Part shown: positions 34,690-42,860 of the stretch, piece after piece | Layout of the letters: each line of letters begins with the position of its first letter | How positions within the stretch are numbered: position 1 is the stretch's first letter | The notes under the pieces: model-generated | What the model was told of the DNA's origin: nothing | The model's database searches: none | Seen by the model: only the letters and a program-made list of their open reading frames with translations | Program-made: the position numbers and the translations under genes | NCBI GenBank assembly: GCA_964602475.1 | Contig: CAZRRN010000001.1 | Span: forward strand, 36,946 to 100,945 | DNA from: SZUA-448 sp964602475 | GTDB taxonomy: Bacteria > Bacillota > Clostridia > Lachnospirales > Lachnospiraceae | Length of the DNA stretch: 64,000 bases | Reading direction: 5' to 3'

Positions 34690-34965
34690 AAGCAAGGAAG
34701 AGAAGAGTAGACCGTTTGCGCTTTTACAGAGACCTCAGACCGGTGAAAATGAGGAAAGCTATAGAACAGTTGAACATGACCTCGGAGCTGCGTACCGAAT
34801 CGAAAGATCAGGATACGACGGGTGCACCCGTTACAGTGCTAGACTATCGATGAGATTTTGTCCGTAGTTGAAGAGGCGTATATCGTGAGGTATACGTGAA
34901 TTAGGGTGGTACCACGAAGTCTGACTCTCGTCCCTGAAATGATATTTCAGAGACGAGATTTTTTT
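34690..34965 (+). ncRNA. T-box leader controlling metG
   Basis: The T-box sequence AGGGTGGTACCACG is at 34903-34916, inside the antiterminator region. It is followed by a terminator hairpin TCTCGTCCCTGAAAT/ATTTCAGAGACGAGA (34926-34958) and seven T bases. Upstream are the structured stem regions; an ATG near 34773 is a candidate methionine specifier, which I did not verify structurally. Uncharged tRNA-Met should stabilise antitermination. The T run touches the metG ATG. Confidence 0.93.
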
Positions 34966-36696
34966 ATGAGAAGAATTTTAATCGGCGGCGCATGGCCGTA
35001 CGCTAACGGATCGTTGCATTTAGGACACATTGCAGGACTCCTTCCCGGAGATGTGATTGCCAGATATCATCGTGCTGTCGGAGACCGGGTTTATTTCGTA
35101 TCGGGCAGTGATTGCCACGGAACTCCGGTTGCAATCCGGGCGAAGCAGGAGAACCGGACTCCGCAGGAAATCAGTGACAGGTACCACGAAGAATTTACAA
35201 AATGCTTTCGTGAACTTGGATTCAGCTACGATGTTTACACAAAGACATCCTCGGAGCAGCATAAGGAATTCGTAAAGGCATTTCACAGAAAATTGTACAA
35301 AAGCCCTTACGTCTGCGAAAAGAAAGTTCCTCAGGCATATTGTGAGACCTGCAGAACCTTTCTTGCCGACCGTTTTGTGACCGGGAAATGCCCGGAATGC
35401 GGACGCGACACCCGTGGAGACCAGTGCGATTTCTGCGGTACGGTTCTGGAACCGGAGAGCTTGAAGGAGCCGGTCTGTGCAGTCTGCGGAAGCCGTATTA
35501 CATTTCGGGAAGCAAACCATCTGTATATCAGGCTGTCGGCACTTCAGGAGAAACTGGCCGCCTTTATCGGGGAACACCCGAACTGGCGCAAAAATGCCAT
35601 AGCTTTTTCTAAAAGATACCTTAACGAGGGCTTGCGGGACCGTGCGCTGACAAGGGATCTGGACTGGGGTATAGAAGTACCGAAGAAGGGGTTTGAGGAT
35701 AAAAAGATCTATATCTGGGCGGAAAACGTTCTCGGTTATCTGTCTGCCAGCCGCCTTGCCGTTGAACGGCAAACAGGAAATGCCGAGGATCAGGAGAACG
35801 CTGCCGGTAAGAGAGATGCCGAGGATCGGGAGAACGCTGCCGGTAAGGGAAATGCCGAGGATCAGGAGAATGCTGCCGATCGGGAATATGCGGCACTCTG
35901 GGGATCGGAAGCGAAGCACTACTATGTACATGGGAAGGATAATATCCCGTTCCACACTATCATTCTGCCGGGACTTCTGATTGCAAACGGAGAAGGCTGG
36001 CATCTTCCCGACGAAATTATTTCCAGTGAGTACCTGACTCTGGAGGGCAGAAAAATATCCACAAGCCAGAATTATGCGATCTGGGTCAAAGACCTGCTTG
36101 GCCGTTATGATGCCGATTCTATCCGTTATTATCTGCTCGCAAACGGACCGGAGAAAAAGGATGCCGATTTTTCCTGGAAGGAATATATCAACAGTCACAA
36201 CGGGGAGTTGCTCGGTGCGTACGGAAATTTCGTCAACCGAACGCTTGTCTTTATTGCAAAGTATCTTAATAACCGTGTGCCGGAGGGAACGAAGAACAAA
36301 GAATTGTCGGAGCAGACAGAAGCGCTGTTCACTGTAACTGGAAAGAGGATTGAAGCAGGAAATCTGCGTGAGGCGCTCGGTGGAATCTTTGATCTGGTAC
36401 ATACATCAAACAGGTATTATGACATAGAGCAGCCATGGATAACGAGAACTACGGAGCCGGAAGCCTGTAATAATACAATATACAACTGTGTACAGCTGAC
36501 TGCATGTCTTGCGGTACTGCTTGCTCCGTTTCTGCCCTTTTCATCGGAAAAGGTCTGCCGTTTGCTGTCGCTTGATACCGGATGGATACCGAAGAACGTT
36601 CCGGCAGGATATGAGCTGCCGGAGATTCCACTTTTATTTCAGCGGATTGATAAAAAAACAGCAGAAGAGGAAACGGCACGTCTGGCTAAGCTGTAA
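34966..36696 (+). CDS. metG: Methionyl-tRNA synthetase
   Basis: This 576-residue class I synthetase charges tRNA-Met. The HIGH motif is in PYANGSLHLGHIAG (residues 10-23). Two zinc knuckles lie near 122-180 (CETCRTF, CPECGRD, CDFCGTV, CAVCGSR). The KMSKS loop is KISTS near residue 361. The C-terminal dimerisation domain is absent. Three 12-residue repeats are inserted near 272-306 before LWGSEAKHYYVHGKDNIPFH. I start at MRRILIGGAWPYANG, because earlier codons lie in the T-box terminator. The only Shine-Dalgarno-like purines are inside the terminator 3' arm. Confidence 0.95.
   Translation: MRRILIGGAWPYANGSLHLGHIAGLLPGDVIARYHRAVGDRVYFVSGSDCHGTPVAIRAKQENRTPQEISDRYHEEFTKCFRELGFSYDVYTKTSSEQHKEFVKAFHRKLYKSPYVCEKKVPQAYCETCRTFLADRFVTGKCPECGRDTRGDQCDFCGTVLEPESLKEPVCAVCGSRITFREANHLYIRLSALQEKLAAFIGEHPNWRKNAIAFSKRYLNEGLRDRALTRDLDWGIEVPKKGFEDKKIYIWAENVLGYLSASRLAVERQTGNAEDQENAAGKRDAEDRENAAGKGNAEDQENAADREYAALWGSEAKHYYVHGKDNIPFHTIILPGLLIANGEGWHLPDEIISSEYLTLEGRKISTSQNYAIWVKDLLGRYDADSIRYYLLANGPEKKDADFSWKEYINSHNGELLGAYGNFVNRTLVFIAKYLNNRVPEGTKNKELSEQTEALFTVTGKRIEAGNLREALGGIFDLVHTSNRYYDIEQPWITRTTEPEACNNTIYNCVQLTACLAVLLAPFLPFSSEKVCRLLSLDTGWIPKNVPAGYELPEIPLLFQRIDKKTAEEETARLAKL
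35782..35883 (+). repeat. 36-bp in-frame tandem repeat inside metG
   Basis: Two full units (35782-35817, 35818-35853) and a 30-base third unit each encode a version of AEDQENAAGKRD. The repeat is charged and probably forms a flexible surface loop in the catalytic domain. Confidence 0.9.
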
Positions 36697-36709
36697 CGAT
36701 ACTTTTTAT

Positions 36710-36737
36710 TTGCATTTACGTCGGAATTATGTATAAT
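36710..36737 (+). promoter_or_regulatory. Promoter of aspS
   Basis: TTGCAT (36710-36715), 16 bases, TATAAT (36732-36737). Transcription would start near 36744, at the very beginning of the structured leader. Confidence 0.65.
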
Positions 36738-36744
36738 GTTATAA

Positions 36745-36828
36745 GATTCACACGACAGGAAGAAAAGGCAGTAGCCTGCGTGATTCGATAAATAATCATG
36801 CGCAGGAAAGCGCAGGAATGGGGACTCT
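36745..36828 (+). promoter_or_regulatory. Recurrent structured 5' leader element, copy 4 (aspS), divergent
   Basis: Two stems compete for the same bases: CACGACAGG (36751-36759) with CCTGCGTG (36775-36782, one bulge), or CCTGCG-TGATT (36775-36785) with AATCA-TG-CGCAGG (36794-36806). A second CGCAGG at 36811-36816 offers another partner. The order TTCACACG, CCTGCG, ATGCGCA, GCGCAG, AATGG-GA before the ATG matches copies 1 and 2. Confidence 0.55.
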
Positions 36829-38163
36829 ATGGAACGAGTTTATATTGCCGACGTAAAGAACGCAATCGGCAGAACGGTTAAGGTTCAGGGCTTTATTGAT
36901 AATATCCGTAACAGCAAATCCATGGCATTTATTGTTCTGAAGGATATTACCGGCAAGGTTCAGATTACGGTTGAAAAAGAAAAATGTCCGGAGCTTTGTG
37001 AAGTAATCGACACGCTGACCGGTGATTCCGTTATCACGGTGACAGGACAGATTATTGAAAATGAATATGTGAAGCTTTCGGGAATTGAGATTATTCCGGA
37101 AAGCATTACTGCGGAAAGTATTGCAGAGGCGCTGCCGATTGCACGCAAAGAGATTCCCGAGACCAAGAAGAAAAAGGCAGTGGAGCGTTCCAGCATTGAC
37201 CAGAGGATTGATTACCGCTGGATTGATCTTCGTACCGATGAGAATCAGCTGATGTTTAAGGTACAGACAGTACTTGTGAATTCGATGAGAAAATTCCTTC
37301 TTGAGAAGAAATTTCTAGAAATTCATACTCCGAAGCTGATTGGTGCTGCAAGCGAAAGCGGTGCGGACGTATTTGAAGTGAAATACTTTGACCGGAGCGC
37401 ATATCTTGCGCAGAGCCCGCAGTTTTATAAACAAATGGCGATGGCAAGCGGATTAGAACGGATTTTTGAAGTTGGTCCGGTGTTCCGCGCGGAGAAGTCA
37501 TTTACCAATAAACACACAACAGAATTTACCGGATTCGATCTTGAGTTCAGCTACATTGATTCGTTCCGTGATGTCATGAAGATGGAAGAGGAGCTGCTGA
37601 CCTACGCTCTATCGGAAGTAAAGGAAGCTTACGGAGACGCAATCAAGGAGGCGTACGGACTGGAGGTAATCGTTCCGAAGACTCCGTTCCCGGTAATCAA
37701 ACTAAATGACCTGTATGCAGAGCTTGAGAAGGAATTCGGTTATGTAATTCCGGAATCCGAGCGCGGAGATTTAACAACGGATGCAGAGCATCTGAGCTAT
37801 GACTGGGTCAAGAAAAAATACGATCATGAGTTCCTGTTCATCACCGATTACGGCGCAGAAAAGCGTGCATTTTACCATATGAGAGATGAGAAAGGTATTC
37901 CGCAGGGATATGATCTGATCTGGAGAGGCACCGAAATTACAACCGGCGCACAGAGAGAGCACCGCTATGATATCCTGAAAGCGCAGGCTGAGGAGAAGGG
38001 GCTTGCAGATGATGTAAAGTTCTATCTTGAGTTCTTCAAATACGGCTGTCCGCCGCACGGAGGCTTTGGACTCGGAGTTGACCGTCTGACAATGCTGCTG
38101 CTTGGACTTCATATTAAGGAAGCAATGTTCCTGTTCCGTGGACCGAACCGTCTGACTCCGTAA
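36829..38163 (+). CDS. aspS: Aspartyl-tRNA synthetase, archaeal/non-discriminating type
   Basis: This 444-residue class II enzyme has an N-terminal OB anticodon-binding domain (TVKVQGFIDNIRNSKSMAFI), motif 2 (VFRAEKSFTNKHTTEF) and motif 3 (GGFGLGVDRLTMLLLG). It lacks the GAD insertion that makes bacterial-type AspRS about 590 residues long. Length and sequence fit the AspS2 group, which often also charges tRNA-Asn for amidation by GatCAB. It is preceded by a structured leader and closed by a strong terminator. Confidence 0.9.
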   Translation: MERVYIADVKNAIGRTVKVQGFIDNIRNSKSMAFIVLKDITGKVQITVEKEKCPELCEVIDTLTGDSVITVTGQIIENEYVKLSGIEIIPESITAESIAEALPIARKEIPETKKKKAVERSSIDQRIDYRWIDLRTDENQLMFKVQTVLVNSMRKFLLEKKFLEIHTPKLIGAASESGADVFEVKYFDRSAYLAQSPQFYKQMAMASGLERIFEVGPVFRAEKSFTNKHTTEFTGFDLEFSYIDSFRDVMKMEEELLTYALSEVKEAYGDAIKEAYGLEVIVPKTPFPVIKLNDLYAELEKEFGYVIPESERGDLTTDAEHLSYDWVKKKYDHEFLFITDYGAEKRAFYHMRDEKGIPQGYDLIWRGTEITTGAQREHRYDILKAQAEEKGLADDVKFYLEFFKYGCPPHGGFGLGVDRLTMLLLGLHIKEAMFLFRGPNRLTP

Positions 38164-38251
38164 TCTGCGGATTATATCGATCAATAGAAAGCAGATGTAA
38201 AAGGCATAACGGAATACTTAAAAATAGTCACGATATAGAAGAACATTCCAG

Positions 38252-38290
38252 ATACGGTGTAACTTTGAAAATGGTTTCACCGTATTTTTT
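38252..38290 (+). terminator. Terminator after aspS
   Basis: ATACGGTG (38252-38259) pairs with CACCGTAT (38278-38285), followed by T bases. Confidence 0.8.
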
Positions 38291-38292
38291 AC

Positions 38293-38330
38293 AAAAAAAC
38301 GGCTTTATCAAAGGATGCATTGATAAAGCC
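38293..38330 (-). terminator. Terminator of the purO operon
   Basis: On the minus strand GGCTTTATCAA and TTGATAAAGCC (38330-38301) form an 11-bp stem, then GTTTTTTT follows. Confidence 0.85.
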
Positions 38331-38374
38331 ATGAAAATGAATAACGTTATTTTGATTCATCGGTACTAATCGGA

Positions 38375-39553
38375 TTAATGATGGAACAGACGAATACCGG
38401 TAAATGCCATTGCCATTCCGTACTTGTTGCATACTTCGATGACGTTGTCATCACGGATGGAGCCGCCGGGCTGTGCCACGTATTTTACACCGCTTTTATA
38501 TGCACGTTCCATGTTATCGCCGAACGGGAAGAATGCATCGGAGCCAAGTGCGACATCCTTCATGCCGGATAACCAGCTGCGCTTTTCTTCCTCGGTAAAG
38601 ACAGCAGGTTTCTTTGTGAATACTGCTTCCCATGCGCCATCAGCAAGAACATCCATATAGTCCGGTCCGATATAATAATCAATGGCATTGTCGCGGTCGG
38701 CACGTTTAATGTCATCCCGGAACGGAAGTCCGAGTACCTGGGGAGCCTGACGAAGATACCAGTTGTCTGCTTTGGAGCCGGCCAGTCTGGTACAGTGAAT
38801 TCTGGACTGCTGTCCGGCACCGATACCGATTGCCTGACCGTCCTTTACAAAGCAGACCGAATTAGACTGGGTGTATTTTAACGTAATCAGTGAAATAATC
38901 AGGTCGATTTTAGCGCTTTCCGGGATAGTTTTGTTCTCAGTTACGACATTGTCCAGCAGTTCTTTGTTGAGTGCCACTTCATTGCGTCCCTGTTCGAACG
39001 TAATTCCGAAAACTTCCTTGTGCTCGAGTGGAGCAGGAGTATAGGAGGGATTGATTTTGATTACGTTATATTTGCCGTTTCGTTTGCTTTTCAGCAATTC
39101 AAGAGCTTCATCAGTATATCCGGGAGCAATCACACCGTCGGATACCTCACGTTTGATGAGCGTTGCGGTATCAAGATCGCAGACATCAGATAATGCAATA
39201 AAATCTCCGTAAGAGGACATACGGTCGGCACCACGTGCTCTTGCATAAGCGCAGGCAATCGGAGAAAGCTCTCCGAGGTCGTCAACCCAGTAAATCTTTG
39301 CAAGAGTTTCCGAAAGCGGAAGCCCGATTGCGGCACCCGCCGGAGAAACATGTTTAAAGGAGGTCGCTGCCGGATAGCCGGTTGCGGTCTTCAGTTCTTT
39401 TACAAGCTGCCAGCCGTTGAAGGCATCGAGAAAATTAATATAACCGGGGTTCCCGGAGAGAACCTCGATCGGAAGCTCGTCTCCGTTTGCAAGATAGATT
39501 CTGGACGGTTTTTGATTCGGATTACATCCGTATTTTAGCGCAAGTTCTTTCAT
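38375..39553 (-). CDS. AICAR formyltransferase, monofunctional
   Basis: This 392-residue enzyme transfers formyl from 10-formyl-THF to AICAR, the penultimate step of IMP synthesis. It resembles the transformylase half of PurH: TSFKHVSPAGAAIGLPL with the catalytic Lys-His, LTLKYTQSNSVCFVKDGQ, GIGAGQQSRIHCTRLAG, and GSIRDDNVIEVCNKYGMAM. The cyclohydrolase half is absent and is supplied by the PurO gene just upstream in the same operon. I start at MKELALKYGCNPNQ (39553); MVIS 12 bases earlier is possible but abuts the GGAAAGGA. Confidence 0.92.
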   Translation of the reverse strand: MKELALKYGCNPNQKPSRIYLANGDELPIEVLSGNPGYINFLDAFNGWQLVKELKTATGYPAATSFKHVSPAGAAIGLPLSETLAKIYWVDDLGELSPIACAYARARGADRMSSYGDFIALSDVCDLDTATLIKREVSDGVIAPGYTDEALELLKSKRNGKYNVIKINPSYTPAPLEHKEVFGITFEQGRNEVALNKELLDNVVTENKTIPESAKIDLIISLITLKYTQSNSVCFVKDGQAIGIGAGQQSRIHCTRLAGSKADNWYLRQAPQVLGLPFRDDIKRADRDNAIDYYIGPDYMDVLADGAWEAVFTKKPAVFTEEEKRSWLSGMKDVALGSDAFFPFGDNMERAYKSGVKYVAQPGGSIRDDNVIEVCNKYGMAMAFTGIRLFHH

Positions 39554-39635
39554 ACTGATAACCATTCCTTTCCCGTTAGCTGCAGCCCTTAGGCTACAGA
39601 TATTATGTAATTTAATAATAAAACCGTTGAGGGTT

Positions 39636-40349
39636 TCATTTGTTCTTGTTAACAATTCTTGTTTCACAGCTTCCGTCAGCAATGCTGATAAATCGGACAA
39701 ACAGGGATACCTTATTGTCAGGGTTCAGACTATTCCACAAAAGCTCGGTAAAAGGGTCAATGCCATCTGTGATATCTACAAGCGTAGGTTCACCTTCAAA
39801 GCTCGGAAGCGGATTGCCGTTACCTTTATAGGTGTGGACAAAACGGCCTTCCCCTGCAAGACAGTTTTCGTATGCAAAGGTGTACCGTTCACAGGACTCA
39901 GGATTCCCATTGCTGCTTTTTAGGATTGACATTGCGTAGCTGTAGTTTCCATTCTCAACGTGCAGAATACCGGAGATTCTGGGAGTGTAGTTCGGCGCAT
40001 CAGGTTCAAATTCCCGTGTGCGGAGAGACTGCTCAAATGTCTGCTGGTGATCCATTCCTTCATAAATGGTATCGGTCTGGTCGCCGTTAGTTACGATAGT
40101 TTTGTTGCCAAGGACACGCACCGGCGCATAGATAATCAGGCTCGGATCAGTCAGCTTTGACGGATCAAAGGCCTGCGTACGGATTCCTTCCCCGTCCTCA
40201 ACAAAAATACGGTTTCTGCTGTTCTCGCTCCGCCCCATAATAAAATATGCGGTGACGGCTTTTTTTCCGTCTGCCGAACGGCCGATTACAATTCCGCGAC
40301 CGGGGTATTCATTGTTCTGAAGTAACTGCTGTAATGATTGTTTCTCCAT
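39636..40349 (-). CDS. purO: IMP cyclohydrolase, PurO family
   Basis: This 237-residue enzyme closes FAICAR to IMP. It matches the PurO fold first known from archaea: NNEYPGRGIVIGRSADGKKA, AYFIMGRSENSRNRIF, TNGDQTDTIYEGM, EPDAPNYTPRISGI. A GGAGG lies five bases before the ATG at 40349. It is the first gene of a two-gene operon with AICAR formyltransferase, together replacing bifunctional PurH, and lies behind a ZTP riboswitch that reads the pathway intermediate. Confidence 0.93.
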   Translation of the reverse strand: MEKQSLQQLLQNNEYPGRGIVIGRSADGKKAVTAYFIMGRSENSRNRIFVEDGEGIRTQAFDPSKLTDPSLIIYAPVRVLGNKTIVTNGDQTDTIYEGMDHQQTFEQSLRTREFEPDAPNYTPRISGILHVENGNYSYAMSILKSSNGNPESCERYTFAYENCLAGEGRFVHTYKGNGNPLPSFEGEPTLVDITDGIDPFTELLWNSLNPDNKVSLFVRFISIADGSCETRIVNKNK

Positions 40350-40391
40350 ATTTTCCTCCATATCAGCGCTTTTTAACGTTTTCTCCGTGCC

Positions 40392-40490
40392 AAAATAAAA
40401 AAGAGCAGAATACCTTTGTATCTGCCCAGACGGTCGACGTTCTTATGTATACTCCCAGTGGTCAGTTCCACTTCCGTCAGTTGTATACCA
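40392..40490 (-). ncRNA. ZTP (pfl) riboswitch with overlapping terminator
   Basis: Minus strand: GTATAC (40489-40484) pairs with GTATAC (40452-40447) around AACTGACG, a GTGG/CCAC stem and CTGGGAG. The second half has the ZTP signature CGACCGTCTGGGCA (40435-40422). The GGGCA box overlaps a terminator stem GCAGATAC/GTATTCTGC (40425-40405) and a T-rich run. ZTP binding should prevent termination and turn on purO and AICAR formyltransferase when folate is short. Confidence 0.87.
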
Positions 40491-40495
40491 CAGAC

Positions 40496-40524
40496 AGACT
40501 AACATTTTTACGAAAAATAGTCAA
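40496..40524 (-). promoter_or_regulatory. Promoter of the ZTP riboswitch-purO operon
   Basis: Minus strand TTGACT (40524-40519), 17 bases, TAGTCT (40501-40496), immediately upstream of the riboswitch. Confidence 0.6.
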
Positions 40525-40552
40525 CCGAAAAATGTTTATTTATCACTTTTAT

Positions 40553-40581
40553 TTGTCAAGAGTGCAGATTTGTAGTATAAT
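40553..40581 (+). promoter_or_regulatory. Promoter of the sensory hydrogenase operon
   Basis: TTGTCA (40553-40558), 17 bases, TATAAT (40576-40581), divergent from the purO promoter. Transcription would start near 40588. Confidence 0.78.
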
Positions 40582-40611
40582 AATAAAATATATACGATAT
40601 AGATACGGCAT

Positions 40612-40693
40612 GCGGCGCTCGGAGCGTTCCGGCATGACCGGTGCTTGACATAAAACTAATATGCGCAAAAGGCAGCGCAGAAACGAGGAGTAT
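40612..40693 (+). promoter_or_regulatory. Recurrent structured 5' leader element, copy 3 (sensory hydrogenase operon)
   Basis: The 3' half is clearly related to copies 1 and 2: GGTGCTTGACA at 40640-40650, TATGCGCAAAAGGC at 40659-40672, then GCGCAG and AAACGAGGAG before the ATG. The 5' half differs (CGGA/TCCG and CCGG/CCGG hairpins), so the first hairpin of copies 1-2 has been replaced. Confidence 0.65.
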
Positions 40694-41047
40694 ATGACAG
40701 TTGCTGATATTAAGGAAGCATTGAATGCCAGCGTGATTTCGGGAGAGAGTTTTCTGGACAGAGAGGTGCATACGGCATGCGGCTCGGATATGATGAGCGA
40801 TGTGCTTGCATTTATGAAGGATCAGGCGGTGCTGCTTACCGGTCTGTGCAATCCGCAGGTGATTCGTACTGCGGAAATGATGGATGTCATCTGTATTGTA
40901 TTTGTTCGTGGCAAAAAGCCCGATGAAGACATGATCAGGTTGGCAAACGAACGTGAGATTCCGTTGCTTTCTACCTGTCACAGAATGTTCTCCGCCTGCG
41001 GAATTCTTTATGAGAAGGGGCTGCGCGGGGGTAAGGCCTATGAGTGA
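40694..41047 (+). CDS. DRTGG-domain protein, first of operon
   Basis: The 117-residue protein is a single DRTGG domain: TVADIKEALNASVISGESFL, then DMMSDVLAFMKDQAVLLTGL, and VICIVFVRGKKPDEDMI. DRTGG domains bind small molecules, possibly nucleotides, and in clostridial hydrogenase operons sit next to HATPase and [FeFe] hydrogenase-like proteins. The start at MTVADI has AGGAG upstream. It overlaps the next gene by eight bases. A signalling role together with genes 41040-43920 is inferred from this conserved order. Confidence 0.8.
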   Translation: MTVADIKEALNASVISGESFLDREVHTACGSDMMSDVLAFMKDQAVLLTGLCNPQVIRTAEMMDVICIVFVRGKKPDEDMIRLANEREIPLLSTCHRMFSACGILYEKGLRGGKAYE

Positions 41048-41471
41048 GCAGGAGAATATGATTCATCTGACCTACCAGGTCTCCGGGACAGATTTTACTC
41101 GGGCCGGAGAAGCTTCCGGGGATGTGAAACGTAAGCTGAAGAAGATCGGAGCCGATCCGGAAGCCATCCGAAAGGTTGCCATTGCGATGTATGAAGGCGA
41201 GATCAATATGGTGATTCATGCCGGTGGCGGGGAGATTGACGTATATATATCAACGGAGGAAGTGCGGATGATTCTGACCGATCACGGTCCGGGGATTGCC
41301 GATGTTGACAAAGCGATGCAGGCAGGGTATTCCACAGCGCCGGACAATATCCGGACACTTGGATTCGGAGCCGGTATGGGGCTGCCGAACATGAAAAAGT
41401 ACTCTGATACCATGAATATCAAAACGAAGATCGGAGAAGGGACCGTCGTTCTGATGACAGTGAATATGTAA
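41040..41471 (+). CDS. HATPase (anti-sigma/RsbW-like) protein
   Basis: This 143-residue protein is a stand-alone GHKL ATPase domain: AIAMYEGEINMVIHAGGG as N box, LTDHGPGI as G1 box, LGFGAGMGLPNMKKYSD as G2 box. No His phospho-acceptor domain is present. Such proteins act as serine kinases on anti-anti-sigma factors or on output domains. Its position between a DRTGG protein and a hydrogenase-like sensor suggests it passes the redox or hydrogen signal on. Confidence 0.85.
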   Translation: MSEQENMIHLTYQVSGTDFTRAGEASGDVKRKLKKIGADPEAIRKVAIAMYEGEINMVIHAGGGEIDVYISTEEVRMILTDHGPGIADVDKAMQAGYSTAPDNIRTLGFGAGMGLPNMKKYSDTMNIKTKIGEGTVVLMTVNM

Positions 41472-41518
41472 CGGATCAGGCATGCGTCACGCAAAGGTTC
41501 CGTTTATAAGGGGTTACT

Positions 41519-42802
41519 ATGGACAAATTTATCAATTCAGTTTATCTGGACGAGGATTTATGTAAAGGCTGTATCAACTGTATCAAACGTTGTCCCACGC
41601 AGGCAATTCGCGTGCGCAACGGGAAAGCGGTCATTACCAAAGAATTCTGTATTGACTGCGGAGTCTGCATCCGGATCTGCCCGCATCATGCAAAACGGGC
41701 GCGCAGAGATTCCATCGAAATGATGAAGGATTTTGAATATACCGTTGCGCTGCCGGCACCGGCACTGTTCGGACAGTTCAATAATCTGGATGATGCCAAT
41801 ATTCTTCTGACGGCACTGAAGCTGATGGGCTTTGACGATGTTTATGAGGTTGGCGCCGCTGCGGAGCTTGTATCGGAGCTGTCGAGAAAATACATAGCGG
41901 AACATAAGGAAATGTATCCGATCATCAGCACGGCCTGTCCGTCTGTGACCCGTCTGATCCGTGTACGTTTTCCGAATCTGATCGATCATCTGCTTCCGAT
42001 TCAGGCACCGGTTGATCTGGCGGCTTCTCTGGCAAGAGAGAAGGCAATACGTAAAACCGGGCTGCCCTCTGAGAAAATCGGCATTTTCTTTATTTCACCA
42101 TGTCCGTCCAAGGTTACGGCAATCCGGTCTCCGCTTGGTTACGCGAAGAGTGAGGTTGACGGAGTGCTTGCAATCAAGGATGTTTACCCGGAAATGCTTA
42201 GCTGTATGACAGCGGCCGTCGATCATCTGGAGGAACTTGCGGTATCAGGAAAAATCGGGCTCGGCTGGGGGTGCATCGGCGGTGAAGCCGGCGGTCTTCT
42301 TTCAGACAATTATCTGGCTGCAGATGGAATTGAAAATGTAATCCGGGTTCTGGAGGATCTGGAGGATCAGAAATTTACCAACCTTGAATTTATCGAGCTG
42401 AATGCCTGTGATGGAGGCTGCGTTGGCGGAGTTCTGACAGTAGAAAATCCATTTATTGCCATGGTGAAGCTGAAAAGACTGAAAAAATACATGACGGTTG
42501 CCGGAGCGCACATCAGCTCGGAGGGTCAGTCCGAGCATGCGTACTGGACCGAACCGGTCGAATATGAACCGGTATTTAAATTGGCAAATAATATGAAGGA
42601 GAGCATCGCAAAGATGTCCCAGATTGATAAGCTTCTGGAGAAATTTCCGGGACTTGACTGTGGATCGTGCGGCGCTCCGACCTGCCGGGCTCTTGCGGAG
42701 GATATTGCCAGAGGTGTGGCGAAGGAAAATGACTGTATTCATGTATTAAGAGATTACATTCATAAGCTTTCCGATGAGATATCAAAGCTGGATCGGTCAT
42801 GA
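41519..42802 (+). CDS. [FeFe] hydrogenase-like protein of putative sensory type
   Basis: The 427-residue protein begins with two [4Fe-4S] motifs (CKGCINCIKRCP, CIDCGVCIRICP). The H-cluster domain keeps all four cluster cysteines: TACPS near residue 138, SPCPSK near 193, NACDGGCVGG near 295. The residue at the proton-transfer Cys position is Ala (TAC instead of the SCC of catalytic enzymes), as reported for sensory HydS proteins. A C-terminal Fe-S domain (CGSCGAPTC near 380, C at about 404) ends the protein. Low activity and a hydrogen-sensing role are inferred. It sits in a DRTGG-HATPase-DRTGG-PHP operon. Confidence 0.82.
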   Translation: MDKFINSVYLDEDLCKGCINCIKRCPTQAIRVRNGKAVITKEFCIDCGVCIRICPHHAKRARRDSIEMMKDFEYTVALPAPALFGQFNNLDDANILLTALKLMGFDDVYEVGAAAELVSELSRKYIAEHKEMYPIISTACPSVTRLIRVRFPNLIDHLLPIQAPVDLAASLAREKAIRKTGLPSEKIGIFFISPCPSKVTAIRSPLGYAKSEVDGVLAIKDVYPEMLSCMTAAVDHLEELAVSGKIGLGWGCIGGEAGGLLSDNYLAADGIENVIRVLEDLEDQKFTNLEFIELNACDGGCVGGVLTVENPFIAMVKLKRLKKYMTVAGAHISSEGQSEHAYWTEPVEYEPVFKLANNMKESIAKMSQIDKLLEKFPGLDCGSCGAPTCRALAEDIARGVAKENDCIHVLRDYIHKLSDEISKLDRS

Positions 42803-42860
42803 CCGGAGAAAACGGACTTTGGAGCAGAATGGCTCAAACAAGGAGAGGAATAAACAGAGT

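Noticed and set aside
40392..40490. Purine (guanine/adenine) riboswitch before purO
   Set aside because: The conserved purine-aptamer core and loop-loop sequences are absent, whereas the ZTP box CCGTCTGGGCA and the first-half stem are present.
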